NCBI RefSeq assembly: GCF_040869045.1
Contig: NC_090322.1
Span: 277,786,662-277,850,661 of the forward strand
Source of the DNA: Eurosta solidaginis
Lineage: Eukaryota > Arthropoda > Insecta > Diptera > Tephritidae
Reading direction: 5' to 3'
Length of the DNA: 64,000 bases
Positions within the stretch are counted from its first letter, which is position 1, and each line of letters begins with the position of its first letter. A program made the translations under genes and the position numbers. The notes beneath the pieces are model-generated. The model had not been told where the DNA came from. It ran no database searches and saw only the letters and a program-made list of their open reading frames with translations. Positions 39,512 to 51,772 of the stretch are shown here, piece after piece.

Positions 39512-41996
39512 TACATACAAATTTGTGTGATTTAAGTGATCTTTTGTGGAGAAGGAAAATGCATACTAAAATTCATCAATATGGATATAATCGTTCTGGA
39601 GATATCGCTACCGAAATTCGACGCACAGCTTTTTTAAAAGGCTTGAGCTGCATAATGGAAAACATTAGCAGTGTTACTGCGAAAATTCGCAAATAGGCGT
39701 AAAAAGATAACTTGCCGTTCTGCAAGTGAGCCTTAGAGGCTGGAGCTAACGTAATTGGGCCATTTTAGTCGAATACACCAAGCAATAGGCCTACTCATGG
39801 CGAGCTCTTTTCCTCTTAGCGCAGATGACCACTCCAGCCCACTTTGGATAGTTTCCGACCAAAATTTGCCAACATCTTTAACTTGAAGCACCGTTACACA
39901 AAATATAAACGCCTTGTAATACAATTAAATTTCTTCTGGAAAGGAATGACCAAATTCACTTGTACTACAAAGCTTGTACTTTTGAAAAACGGGCCCCTGG
40001 TCAAACTACGTACATATGTGTATGAAAAAAGGGTGGGTGTACTTATGTACGCGCAAGGGAAGTTATACTTCTTTATCATCATTAAACTAGGCAAAAAGCT
40101 ATGTACGTATATACCAAATTTCAGCAACTCGAACAGTGAATAGAGTTTGTTCGAATAGATAGGTCCCTGGTCCACATACCGGGAAGAAATTTTAAAGGAA
40201 CTCTCCCCGGATCGTTGTGAAGATATCCAGGAAATTGGAATAAAATCGGCGGAGTGGTTTCGGAGTCCATAAGCTGCATACAAACATATGTACATCCTTC
40301 TATATATATTTAGACAGATTAAATCTCCTTAGTGCACAAACATTAGCATACATACATACATACAAACATACCAAAAATAAAACTTTTGTTTAAGAATTTT
40401 AACGAAAAGTTTAAAAATGCTAACAAATAGTATTTTTCAGAGAGGTATGCATTCTTAACCATTAACAACATTAACACGCATAAAAATGTATGTACATATG
40501 TCAAGCTGATAATGATATGAAAATACATTCATATGAACATAAATACATTCCCGAAGTTAAATAACGCCAGCGATTGCTAACTTTTTTCCGAATACATACA
40601 ATGTATGTCATACATCCATATATGTATGTATATCCCACTCAAAGCAAGTTTGCTCGTACAATTCACAGCAAACACACACACGAACTGCATTTTGAACCTA
40701 TGACTTTTGTGTCAAATTTTTTTAAATTTTCAGCTTTCATCATTTTTTCATAACGCGCCTAAAGAAGTATAACTTCAAATATTAGATCTTTGTGACATAC
40801 ATATATTGCAACTAGTTGAATGAAGCGAATGCATAACATATATGTACATACATATGCCTGCAACTTGCAACATTTTCCCACACCATATGTGTAGGTATTT
40901 ATTTATGAACGTCGAACTATTTGCGTTTGGAAATATAAAGAAACTTCAGACATGGCAACTGAAGCTTATTTTGCCATGCCCATTCAAATACAACATTTCA
41001 CGAAGCACTGAAGCATTCTGACTCTACAAGAAAAATACTCGTTAACACAATTTGTATCCTATTCACTGTTAAACTGCGGTTTTTAACTGTGAAAAATGTA
41101 AGTAATGTAGTTGGTACACTAGTGGGAAAAATAATTTCACTTGCAAAATGTGAAAGCACCCTTAGCCAAAGCAAATGTCGAATTTTTCTTTTTATGCTTT
41201 GCTTGCAAAAAAAGTTGGAAGCTGTCTACTTTTTCATGTCAGATGGTGCCAGTGTCGCTCAATCTGCCGTTGTCCTTAAAAATACGTGCAATCTACTCAT
41301 AATGCATAATATTGTGTTAAACGCAACAGTGAATGCAAAAGGAAAAGTCCGTGCTACTTTTTGGGCACATAATAAAAACAATATGCTGCAATGTTAAAGT
41401 GGCTTTTAATACGTTTTAGTTAGTATTATTATGTTCCTTTGAACATACATACATATTAATATTGACAATTTAAATATTAATAATTAATAATAATTAATTA
41501 ATTATTAATAAATATTGACAATTTAATATAAGTAACATTTTATACGTTCTACTTAGTTTTATTAATTTTTATACATTTTTTTTTTATTGAATAACTTTAT
41601 GTTTTGAAAATATATATTTCTATCTTTACATTTACTTTGTTTTATAGTTCTTTCTTGATGAAAAAGTGATTTTTTAAGTAAATTTTGCATTGAAGAAACA
41701 CCAAACCTTCTTTTATAAAAAAGTTTTATCTGGCTAGCTCGACCTCCGCGTTCTTAGTTATATGAATATAAGTAAGTATTGTCAGGATTAGCTTGAAATC
41801 AAATAACCAAAGTCCTTTTTAATTTCAAACTTCACAGTCCACATTTTCTTTTAGCACACTGTTGGGAGTTGTCACTCAATTTTTACACGCACTTATGCAA
41901 TTGTTTTAGTATTGTGTGGCCGGCTCTGTCATAATGCATAAGATTGAGTAAAACTCATCTATATGAAAAATGTCGTTGTGTTCAGTGGTTAAATAA
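39512..41996. other. No gene recognised
   Basis: A 50-codon tail at 39545-39696 (HTKIHQYGYNRSGDIATEIRRTA...) and a 102-codon plus-strand frame at 41089-41397 have no features I know. A stretch at 40150-40290 ending GGCGGAGTGGTTTCGGAGTC resembles the tail of dispersed insect repeats. ATGTATGTACATAC-type simple repeats are common here. Confidence 0.4.
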
Positions 41997-42444
41997 CTAC
42001 CCTGCCAACCATGACTACCCACTTTTAACCACTTTCCCCTGAAATTCCAACACCATCGAAAATTTCGGTGTAAAAAAATTCAAGTTTTTGGGATATTTTT
42101 CAGGGTGGAAAAAATTTCCCATAAATATAATGAGTGCGAATGAAACGACGTGAGTGTCTTGTTTAGAAAAAACCCAAAAATGGGAAATAAACAAAAATTA
42201 TTTGACGTGCCATTGTCGTTGGAAATTTTCAAAAATTCAAGCGAAATTTTTGCAATTTTGCTTGAAATTATTAATTATTCGAGTTTTAATTGTAAAAAAT
42301 ATCAAAAAAGTGAACAAACGGTGAAGCACTCTTGCTTTTCATAAAACAATAGTGGAACGGACGACCATATTTCTAAGAACTGCCGTTTTCATCGCCGCCA
42401 TACAGTAAATACTCCAAAAAAATGTGTATTATTATCCTAAATTT

Positions 42445-43022
42445 ATATATTATGGTGTCCAACATAATATAGAGATGCAACTGCGCTGATGCATCTATAT
42501 ATTATGATGAATACCAAAACAAGTGAAGTGCTAAGTCCCTGACAAATTTCAGGAAGATTTTATGGTGTCATCATAAAATATATCTGTACATGCGCTGGGA
42601 CATATATGCATGATGGTGTATATCAAAGCGGGTTCAGTGCTAGGCCCCTGACCAAGTTCATGAAGATTTCATGATGGTATCATTAAATATATATATGCAT
42701 GCACCTGTACATATATGCATCATAGTGTGTCAAAACGGGTTCAGTGCAAGGCCCCTGACAAAGTTCAGGAAGATTTCATGATGTTATCATAAAATATATA
42801 TACGCATGCGTCTGTACATATATCCATAATAGTGTACATCAAAACCAGTTCAGTGCAAGGCCCCTGACAAAGTTCAGGAAGATTTTATGTTGTCACCATA
42901 AAATATATATATGCATGCGCCTGTACATATATGGATAATAGTGTATGTCAAAACGGGTTCAGTGCAAGGGCCCTGACAAAGTTCAGGAAGATTTCATGAT
43001 GTTATCATAAAATATATATATG
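42445..43022. repeat. ~111-bp tandem repeat, about five units
   Basis: Each unit has TTCAGTGCAAGGCCCCTGAC, AAGTTCAGGAAGATTT and ATATATGCATGCGCCTGTAC. Anchors at ~42635, 42740, 42855 and 42965 give the period. The first unit is diverged. Confidence 0.9.
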
Positions 43023-43320
43023 TTAGGGTCATTTCAGGACTTTTACGGAATCATTTCTGTATAGTTTTCGGGATCCATTCGGTATAAAAATATTTATGTA
43101 TGTTGATATATTAGTTTTTAACATTTGTTTTTTTTTTTAACTTTTTATTTCCAGTTCTTTTGGAGAACACACTGCAGAACAGCACAACAAAACAGGATAA
43201 CACCTACAAAATTTTTTAAAATTATCATCATCATTAACACCATCATCAATATTAATATTATTGTTTTTATTATTATTATTATTTATATTGTAGCGATGCA
43301 AGAGAACGTTCTCAAATTTA
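43023..43320 (+). other. Upstream region of the transposase gene
   Basis: T-rich run, a TTATTTCCAG acceptor-like site at 43146-43155 and another TATTGTAG at ~43287-43294 shortly before the ATG at 43321. Upstream non-coding exons are possible. Confidence 0.35.
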
Positions 43321-43998
43321 ATGAGCAAAGAAAAGGCATATTTTGAGGAATTGAAAGAAAAATTTAGGAAATTAAATGAATCATCTGGGCAAGATATAGA
43401 TAATATACCGTCAACTAGCAGGGGGGCAATTTCTTTAGATAGAGATGAAGTACCATCAACTAGTGTGGGGGTGGTTTCTTTAGATAGTAATGATGTACCA
43501 TCAACAAGTACAGGGGTGGTGTTTCATATTTCATCTGCCAATGATGCACCGTGCGCTGGTGGGGAACTTCCTTCCTGTTATGACAGCGATAGTGAATATG
43601 ATAGCGATAGTGAATATGATAGCGATAGTGAATATGAGTTATTTATTTGAAGATAATGAACTAGATGAGAGTGTAGACGAGGTAGGACCCACGGACATGA
43701 CGGGAAGGGTACGTTCAGCGTTGAAAGGTTGGGCAGAGTAGTCTTTCTGATCTTTTGCACTCTTTGGAAGGAGCAGGACTTAAGGGATTGCCAGTGGACG
43801 CCAGAACAGTTCTGGGTACAAGCAGGGAACTAGTAAGTATTAGGCCTTTTTCAGAGGGCGAGTTTTTGTATTTTGGGATTGAATATAACTTTTACTTTAA
43901 AGAATTTGATTTTCTCCAAAGTTTAGAGCGAATTTCAATAGATGTGGGAATAGACGGGCTTAAAGTTTCAAAAGTTCTAACAGGGTATTATGGCCAAT
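43321..43998 (+). pseudogene. CACTA-like transposase, N-terminal part with frameshifts
   Basis: From the ATG at 43321 a low-complexity N-terminus contains three PSTS repeats (VPSTS-GVVSLD) and three SDSEYD repeats. A frameshift near 43640 moves the frame to LFEDNELDESV...VRSALKGW, and another near 43735 to SDLLHSLE..LKGLPVDARTVLGTSR. The latter is a hallmark block of this animal transposase family (L-P-x-D-A-R-T-L-L). Next comes FLYFGIEYNF and DVGIDGLKVSK with a probable catalytic-region Asp. Confidence 0.72.
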
Positions 43999-43999
43999 T

Positions 44000-45319
44000 T
44001 TGGGTCACGTTGTAGATTTCCTCAATTCGGAACCATTTATGATAGCTTGTTATTCAGGGATGAGTAAACCCCCAGATGTAAATGATTTTTTAAAAGAATT
44101 TTGCGAGGAGATAGGCACTTTAGCTCAGAATGGGGTGAAAGTGGGATCTACACAATTGTTAACGGAATTTAGTGTTAGGCTATTTACTTGCGATTCACCA
44201 GCTCGGGCATTTATAACTGGGGTAAAGGGTCATACAGCAAAAATTAGCTGCCCGAAATGTTTGCAAATGGGGCAACATTTAGATCGGGTGTGCCTATCCC
44301 AAGAAGTGGGCGAGCTAAGAACAGATGATTAATTTAAAAATAGGCTAGATTTGTCATTCCATAAGCAGAGAGAGGTTTTGCTAGAATCAGTAAATATTGG
44401 CATGGTATCTCAATTTCCCTTAGAACCCATGCATTTAGTGGACTTAGGAGTAACAAAAAAACTACTCCAATTGCTTATTAAAAGAGGGAACGTAACGAGA
44501 ATGAACGAAAAATTGATGTTTCTGAATAATTACGTTCCCTCTGAGTTTTCTAGACGAAGCCGTGATCTAGACGAATTAAGGAACTGGAAATCGACAGAAT
44601 ATCAGATGTTTTTATTGTATTCTGGCAAGTTCGTTTTGAAAGACTGCATACCGGATAACCTTTATTATCACTTTCTTTTGTTGCATTGTGCTGTTCGACT
44701 TCTCTCCTGTGAGAAGTCTTGTAAAGTAGAATCTAATGTTGCGAATGAAATGTTAAAAGAGTTTGTTAAATTATTTAGTAATTATTTCGGCGCGAATTTA
44801 ATTAGTTTCAATGTCGACGGCCTTTTGCATTTAAGCGATTGCGTAAAACAATTTGGTCCGTTAGATTCTTTTTCAGCATATAAATTTGAGAATTATATGC
44901 AATACATTAAAAAACTTATTCACAATCCATCTAAGATACTGCAGCAATTGTTTTTGAGAACAGAAGAAAGAAGAAATTTTACGGATTGTAGTAAAATTTT
45001 TAAAAATGATAATTTTATTATAAATTTTAAGAAGAATAAGGACAGTTTCTTCTTAAGTAGAACATTGGGTTCTATAAAGATTGTTAACCAACAAAACGAA
45101 AATAGTTTCGTAGTTCGAGTTTTAACAAAAGTTGGAAACGTTTTTATAGAGCCCCTTGTGTCCTCATCTGGATTAGGTATTTTAGTTGCTCAACTTATAG
45201 ATGAGGACATACATATTATAAACAAAGAAAATTTAGTCCTTAAGTATTATTCCATACCTGTAGGCCCTAGATTTATTTTAATTCCGTTATTACATAATTT
45301 ATTTTATAAATTTGCATAG
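44000..45319 (+). pseudogene. CACTA-like transposase, central and C-terminal part
   Basis: After a frameshift at ~44005 the frame reads FLNSEPFMIACYSGMSKPPD, CDSPARAFITGVKGHTAKISCPKC (zinc-binding and catalytic-region residues) to a stop at 44332-44334, a single in-frame stop, then continues to 45319: LEPMHLVDLGVTKKLL, ELRNWKSTEYQMFLLYSG, YYHFLLLHCAVRLLS, NVDGLLHLSDCVKQFGPLDS and YKFENYMQYIKKLI. These blocks match a transposase-derived family widespread in insects and cnidarians (tnp2/DUF4218-like). The C-terminus is long and intact to the natural-looking stop. Four lesions in all make it inactive. Confidence 0.75.
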
Positions 45320-46079
45320 GTTATATATAGTTAATATTGGCGTTGTGAATAGTAGTTTGTAGATATATTTCACTATTTCGTTTTACTATTTAAGTCTTTC
45401 CGTTTCCTTTTCCATTTTGTACATAATAACCTGCATTGTTTGTATTATTTATTTCTTTGTATACAATTAGTATTAATATATTTTTAATAAAATAAATATT
45501 ATATGAATTAACAAAAAAAAATATACATAATAGTTATTTTAAAAAGTTCTAATTTATTTGTAAAATTATGTATATGTATATTCTACTTTGGAACTAAAAT
45601 TTTCTAAATTAATTGTTTAATTTTTTTTGCTTTTCAAAATGGGAAGATGAAGTCTTCTTAAAAAATTATGTTGAATTTTATTACAAACTTAGAATTTTCT
45701 TCTTCTTTTTTCTCAGCAATTGACTGGCAAAATTCAAAAAGCTATTGTTTAACCCGAGCTCTAAAAAAAGGGAAGATCAAGTTTTTAAAAATTGTGTTGA
45801 ATCAATAATTAATTTTGGCTTTTATTTTTATTTCAGCAATGCAAATATTCACGCAGGACTTTGGAAAAGGTAAATAAAGCCCGTCTCTGAAGTTGTGTTG
45901 AATCAATAACTAATTTGGTCTTTTATTTTTTCTATTTTTCCAGTAGCAAATATATCTTTGGGAGCATAAGGAACAGCATGACAACCACTCACGCTGATAT
46001 GGATCTGCTGGGAACGGAGAAAATATTTTTTTTTTTTTTCATATTAGTTAAATTTATATAGCTAGAAATAATGTTAAGA
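45320..46079 (+). repeat. Three diverged ~115-bp repeats with splice-like motifs
   Basis: GGGAAGAT-AAGT-TT...GTTGAATCAATAA...TTTTATTTCAG-like blocks recur at about 45640, 45770 and 45885. Each ends in an acceptor-like TCTCAG / TTTCAG / TTCCAG followed by CAA or TAGCAA. They may be decayed repeats or small exons; poly(A) signals AATAAA (45488) suggest the transposase transcript ends before them. Confidence 0.45.
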
Positions 46080-46760
46080 AATTGTACAAAGTTGTAACGA
46101 AAGTGACTACTTTTCACTCATTGTAAACGAGTAATAAATGCTAGTATATATCAAAAGAAAGGTAATTCGATTACTTTTCTTTCGATGCTAGTATCGTTAA
46201 AATTGATAAAAGATTTCTGAAAATTTTTTCAAATTTAGATACACATATATGTAACTAGTAAAAATGTTGACAAATTTTATAAAGTTGTAACGAAAGTGAA
46301 TATTTTTCACTCATTGTGAACGAGTAATAAATGATAGTATATATCAAAAGAAAAGTAATTTGATTACTTTTCTTTCGGTACTACTATCGTTAAAATTGAT
46401 AAACGATTTCTGAAAATTTTTTCAAATTTAGATACACATATATGTAACTAGTAAAAATGTTGAGAAATTTTATAAAGTTGTAACAAAAGTGAATATTTTT
46501 CACTCATTATAAGCGAGTATTAAATGCTAGTATATATCAAAAGAAAAGTAATTTGATTACTTTTCTTTCGGTACTACTATCGTTTAAATCTATATCTGAT
46601 AAGAAATTTTTGGAAAATAAGAGATACATGTATATAGCTAGGGAAAACTTGGTAAAATTTTGTAAAGTTGTAAGAAAAGTGTATGTTTTTTACTCCTTGC
46701 AAATGAGTTTCAAGTTTGAGCATATACCAAAAGAAATATAATTAAATTATTGTACTTTTG
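46080..46760. repeat. ~200-bp tandem repeat, about 3.5 units
   Basis: Units begin near AAAGTTGTAACGAAAGTGA at 46090, 46288, 46485 and 46660. Each contains a self-complementary block AAAAGTAATTTGATTACTTTT. The last unit is diverged. Confidence 0.9.
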
Positions 46761-47700
46761 ATAGTACTGTCAATAGAATCAAAAATTTTTATCCCAAAAT
46801 TTTGTATATTTTAGAAAAACACCTCTGTAGTAAGAAATTTATTTGCTAAGTTATACAAGTATTATTTGTTAAAAACAACTGACGGCTCTCTGATAAATAT
46901 CAAAGTTTATTAAATCGAGTGATCAAAATAATAGAATTAAAAAGATACTTATCACAATAATCCTTAGTTTTAATTGATTTGAAAAATTTAGCTTATAGAT
47001 TGATTGGTTTTTAATGGAATTGCCCTTTTGCCAATTATCGAATTAATTACTTTGATAAATAAACAAATGTCATTTTAATGTCAAAAATCCGAATATTAGG
47101 CTGTTTTTTAAAATTACTTTATTTCAATGTTATTTGTATTTATTTTTAAATTTATATAAAAAATATTATAGTTTAGTAAATACTTAAAAAAAGTTGTGAT
47201 TGCAAATAATTTATATTTATGTTATTTAATAACTTTAAGACCGTTTTATCTTAAACTTTATGTGCGATGAAGATTAATTTAATGCAAAAAGTCCTTTTAA
47301 CAGATGTATTCTTAACATTTTATGATAAAACGGCCTACAGAACAATTGTAAATGAATTTTTATATTATTAAATAAACGTTTTCATTAAAAATTAAAAAAA
47401 AGTTTGGAGATTTTTTTGGGTATTTTGAGTTTTTTTGGGCATTTTTTAGATATAAAATTGTTCCGATATGGCATCCCTACAAAAATACAACCCTGTGTTA
47501 TGGGAAATTTTCAGTTAGAGAGGAGCAACTATGCATTTTTCCTTATGGCACTTTGGTATAAGTGCGAGAAGGATGCGCGATCACACGTACACGGCTCGCT
47601 CAAGGGGAAAATGGATAAAATCCGCACACCGCCTATACAAAATTATCCATTTTTTTATCCACTTTTTTACTCAGTCATTATCCAGTTTTTGACGCAGTTT
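46761..47700. other. Right internal part of the CACTA-like candidate
   Basis: A/T-rich, no gene. Near the right end TGGATAA motifs are clustered (47608-47690), on both strands. Confidence 0.4.
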
Positions 47701-47715
47701 TGGTTGGCAGGGTAG

Positions 47716-49900
47716 CTACAGCACAGGGTGCACCGAAAAGCGGAGACACAACCTTCTGATGGCCATAGTGTATAACATGTAGCTGAATCAGTTGCGATGA
47801 ATTGTGGACACGCACCATTTTAAGAAATGAAACATATACACATATTTTAGTTACATCTGAGTAGTTATAATGCGTATTGAAATTTAGCAGTACTAATTTT
47901 ATGCGCAGCAATTTCAGAGGTGTATTTAAAGTTTGACGCTTAGCAGTCCATATAAAGTTTAAGCTTAAACTAGAGATATACGCCACCGCCGATTTTCGTC
48001 GTGTTTCGCACGCCGCCGCCGAATTTCAAAAATATCGGCGCGTTACTATATTTTCTACTCTTTTAAGACTGTCTAGTTCATTTCGAAAAGTGGTCCGATA
48101 TGGTCGAAAGGGGTATCAACGTATGCGCAATTAATTGCGAAATTTAACACTTTCTAACCGTTCAAAAGTTATTTGAGAAAACAGGCGCTTTCAATGCCAG
48201 CTTAACACGGATTTTGCTTCACCGAATTCACCCAGTTATTAAAGCAAAACAATAAAAGAAAAGTTATGTACTTAATTTAAATGTTAAATTTGCATAATTT
48301 TTTCAAAAAATTAATAAAGAATAATGAATTCAAATAAAATGACCCAAGTTGAACATGTTTTCAAATTCAATTGTCCTCAAGTTGTTAAAAAAACAAGTTA
48401 CCCGAAAAAGGTGTAGATTTTTTCAAAATGTCTATGTCCCGATTAGCTGAAAGAACAAGCGACGACATCAGCGATGCAAAATCCTTTGGTAGGCTCCAGT
48501 GGCTTAAATACTCCTTTAAAATGATTCCCAGCTCATACTTAAGTTGAAGATATATGCACGTATGATAAGGGTTACAAGAATCACTTTATTTGCTTAACTT
48601 ATTTGCGAAACTATACAATAGCGTCTGAAATGTTAATTTTGATTTTCACACTTCATCATTCAACAGCCAAGTCTCCCGGTTTGACATTTCCTAAAGTCGA
48701 CCGCCCTATCCCCAACTAGTCCCTTGAAGTGAATCACATTGGATATAGCTTATCCACCGTGTTTAAATATCACCTACACGTTACGGCACATATATTAACC
48801 AGGTTAGACTTTGTCCTTCGCAAGAACACTCGAGATGGTGAAGCAAAAGATTTCTCAAGACAGTCGAACAAATTACAGGATGTTCTACTACCCTAACGTA
48901 GGGAATAGTCGAACTCGTCTGAAAACGGCAGGCCGTAAACGAAGATTATCGAAGTCACTGTTTCGAACACAAACGTCTGCAAATTTTCGTCTAAATTTAA
49001 AAAAATTTATCCACGGTCCTTGCAAAGCTTAAATTATGTAGATGCAGCAAGGATTAATCGATTTTCACCCATGAGTTACGCAATGGTATCGACTTAGACT
49101 GCTTATGATTTCGAGGGCGGCATTCTGGCCGAATAATTACTCCCTAACGTTTCAAAGTGTTTCTTTGGTGTAGCCCGGCAGCATGGCGCGACAACAAGTC
49201 TTCGGAGCTACACCTAGAGCTTCTAGGAAAGTGACGTAGAAGAAAGTATTGGTTCGAAGTCGCAGTCCTATAGCTTCTTTGCTGGCATATGGTATGAGGG
49301 CCAGGAGGCGTGGTAGCTCTTAGAAACAGCCGAAAAAACTGGCGCGATCAACAGTAAGCCAGCATTGATGCTAATCGTTAAAACTGTGCCACGAGACTCA
49401 TGACTATTAGTAGATAATTGATAGCAACCGTAAGTCGCCTTTGTGCCACAAATGATTTAAAGCAATCGTGCCGACGACGAGTATTAGAGTTAGCCCAGAA
49501 CATCTCCTTCGGTGTAACTACGGTACAAAAGTGTGACCATTTTAAGTATTTCTCCCGCCCTCCGCAAGGAGCTACTTTTGAAATTTTTTGAACGTGTCGT
49601 GAGATTTTGAGGCCAAAACCCCGGATCTTTCCAAAATGGCCGAAACGTCGATTTCCTTAAATACATATAAACAAAACCTTTCCAAAAATTATTTCTTTAA
49701 ATTTTCGTATTACAAGCCTCCCAGATACTCATTCGTAACTTCATTATATTGTTCCAGATCGTCAAACATGCCATTGACGTTAGCAGTATGTTTCCATATT
49801 CATTAGTTGTGGACAATGTGATAATCTGAAGTCCAGCCATTCTGTTTAGAGGTTTACGGCGATCATTTTGTCGGCGCGCCGGCCCCAATTCTCTTGCCGG
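47716..49900. other. No gene recognised
   Basis: Contains CGCCACCGCCGATTTTCG / CGCCGCCGCCGAATTTC (47980-48025) and an unrecognised 73-codon frame at 48811-49032 (basic, Arg/Lys-rich). Likely decayed repeat sequence. Confidence 0.35.
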
Positions 49901-49929
49901 CAGCACATGGGGTAAAGACAAAGAAACGC

Positions 49930-50277
49930 TCATTACTACTTACAAAACAATTGGACGGCCGACTGCGTCCCCGATATGGTTGCCAAGCCTAAAGGTTACT
50001 CACTCGAAGAAAATACAGGCCTGCCAAAATACTGCCCTCATAACCGCCACGGGCTGTCTTCTTATGTCCCCAGAACACCACATACACAATGAGGCTAGAA
50101 TACGGCATGAAGCAAAAAAGCACAAGCAGGTCCTCAGTGATATCCACAAACAGGCGTCGGACCTATATGCCAGGAATTGCCCGCAAAGAAAAACACCCAG
50201 AACTAGCAGAAGAGAAACGCACTCTCCCTAGTGCACCTATTGGATGGGGCGAAGCACTGCTACAACAACAACAATAA
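49930..50277 (+). pseudogene. Jockey-type LINE, RT C-terminal tail and 3' end
   Basis: SKKIQACQNTALITATGCLLMS followed by EHHIHNEARI is the conserved C-terminal Q-N-x-A-L-R-x-x-T-G block of Jockey-group RTs. The segment ends in (ACA)n (CTACAACAACAACAATAACAA, ~50260-50280), a usual LINE-type tail. Everything upstream is missing or unrecognisable. Confidence 0.65.
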
Positions 50278-50289
50278 CAAAGCCTGACG

Positions 50290-51110
50290 TATATGTACGT
50301 AATGCAAGAGATGACGTTTGGGGCAGCCTGTTCTCTAACATCAGCACAATGTGTTAAAAACAAAAACGCATTAGAGTTTGCAGATGAGTTGAGATGGAAA
50401 TCCAACTCTAGAGCTGTATTAAACAGTCTTGAAGAGATAGAAGAAGAAACTCCTGTACCCATTAAGTATCCGTCATCTGAAATAGGAAACGAGAAAATCC
50501 TGGAAATGTGGTGGCCTAATGAGAGTGATGTATTCACTTTCCTTAAAATTGTATTGAGTGGATGAGGATATTCTCAATTGGCATAAAAAACCGACAAAGA
50601 CAGATGGGTAACGTACTCTGATGTCTTTATTCGATCCTCTAGGTTTCCTCTCACACTACATTATTTATCTTAAGATTATATTACAAGAAGTCTGGAGAAC
50701 AACTGAAGGTTGGTTAAATGAAATTAGCGAAGAAGTGTTTGAGAAGTGGCTTATTTGGTTGAAGCTCGTACACGGCATTGAAAAAGTTAAGATTCCAGGA
50801 TGGTACTTAACAAAATCAGACTCAGATATTCAACTGCACATATTTGTAGATGCCAGTGAATTGGCGTATGCAGCTGTACGATGTTTTCATATAAACTCTT
50901 CCTCTGGACTGCCTGGTGTTTGCTAAAGCAACGGTCGCTCCAAAACAACCAGTTTCCATCCCTCGTCTTGAGGTGATGGCTGCTGTACTAGGAGTTCGAA
51001 TAGGTGATATGATTTGCAAGCAAAATAATCTGCAGGTAGACAGTAGAACTTTTTGGTCAGACTCCAATACCGTCCTTTCTTAAGCTTAATGTTGCAGATG
51101 GTGGTACAAA
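50290..51110 (+). pseudogene. BEL/Pao pol fragment
   Basis: Three frames: RT/protease-linker part with GAACSLTSAQCVKN and DELRWKSNSRAVLNSLE; then MSLFDPLGFLSHYIIYLKII..VWRTTEGWLNEISEE; then RNase H with FVDASELAYAAV, FAKATVAPKQPVSIPRLEVMAAVLGVRIG and FWSDSNTVLS. D-P-L-G and the P-R-L-E-L-x-A-A segments are diagnostic of BEL/Pao. There are stops at 50565, 50926 and 51082; the integrase and LTRs are absent. Confidence 0.8.
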
Positions 51111-51180
51111 ATCGAAGAAACCTTTCTAGTTTAATTTGAAAAGTAGGTGGTTTGTAGGACGAGATTTCTTGTGGCAACAG

Positions 51181-51356
51181 AGTAGTATGGAAATGCTGGT
51201 TTTAACTCAAATGGTGAAAGGAAAAGTGTGTATGTGTATGTGTGTGTGTGTGCGTATGTGTGTATGCGGTTACACACACCCACACATACATACTTACTTT
51301 TCCTTTCACATTTTTCCTTTCCCCCTTTGAGTTAGAACCGGCATTTCCATACTACT
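51181..51356. repeat. Inverted repeat centred on a (TG)n microsatellite
   Basis: 51181-51262 and 51270-51356 are inverse complements with some mismatches (AGTAGTATGGAAATGCTGG ... ATGGTGAAAGGAAAAGTG). The centre is a TGTGTATGTG / CACACCCACAC repeat. A short terminal-inverted-repeat element is likely. Confidence 0.7.
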
Positions 51357-51772
51357 CAACAGGAATTTTCGTGGCCTGAAAGAATCACGAGCAGCATAGA
51401 AACCAAGGAGAAATTAAGACCACATATAGCATTTGTTCACGTTATGGAAAATTTCGACGATAATTTTCTGGACTTGACCAAATTTTCAAGCTGGAAGTGG
51501 CTAGGCCACTTTGACATAATCGGTTTAAGGGCTAGCCGGGGGAGATCTCATCGGCAGCGTCTGTACACCTCTAGGTGCGGCTGCAAACGGGCGTCTGTCT
51601 TGGAGCAAGCGGCTCGCTATATAAACGTGCCAAGTAATATTTTCACCTTCGCTAAGCGGGTTGTGCGCTGGGCTTGGGACCCGCCACGTAAAAACATACT
51701 CCAATGAAATATAACAACAAGCCTCGGATAAATACACTCTCTATTGATGACGACCATGGCAAACGTTTGAAG

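Larger units (their letters stand above)
41997..47715 (+). mobile_element. Candidate CACTA/EnSpm-like transposon with subterminal tandem arrays
   Basis: CTACCCTGCCAACCA at 41997-42011 recurs inverted (TGGTTGGCAGGGTAG) at 47701-47715. Between them lie a tandem array (42445-43022), a broken transposase related to the tnp2/EnSpm-like family (43321-45319), and a second array (46080-46760). Subterminal repeats around such a transposase fit a CACTA-like element, but the ends are not CACTA/CACTG and no target duplication is clear, so the true ends could differ. Confidence 0.55.

Noticed and set aside
48811..49032. 73-codon basic frame as a host gene
   Set aside because: No start context, domain or splice evidence, and the surroundings look like decayed repeats.
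49697..49933. 78-codon minus-strand frame
   Set aside because: Lies against plus-strand LINE sequence and has no recognisable motif; treated as a shadow.
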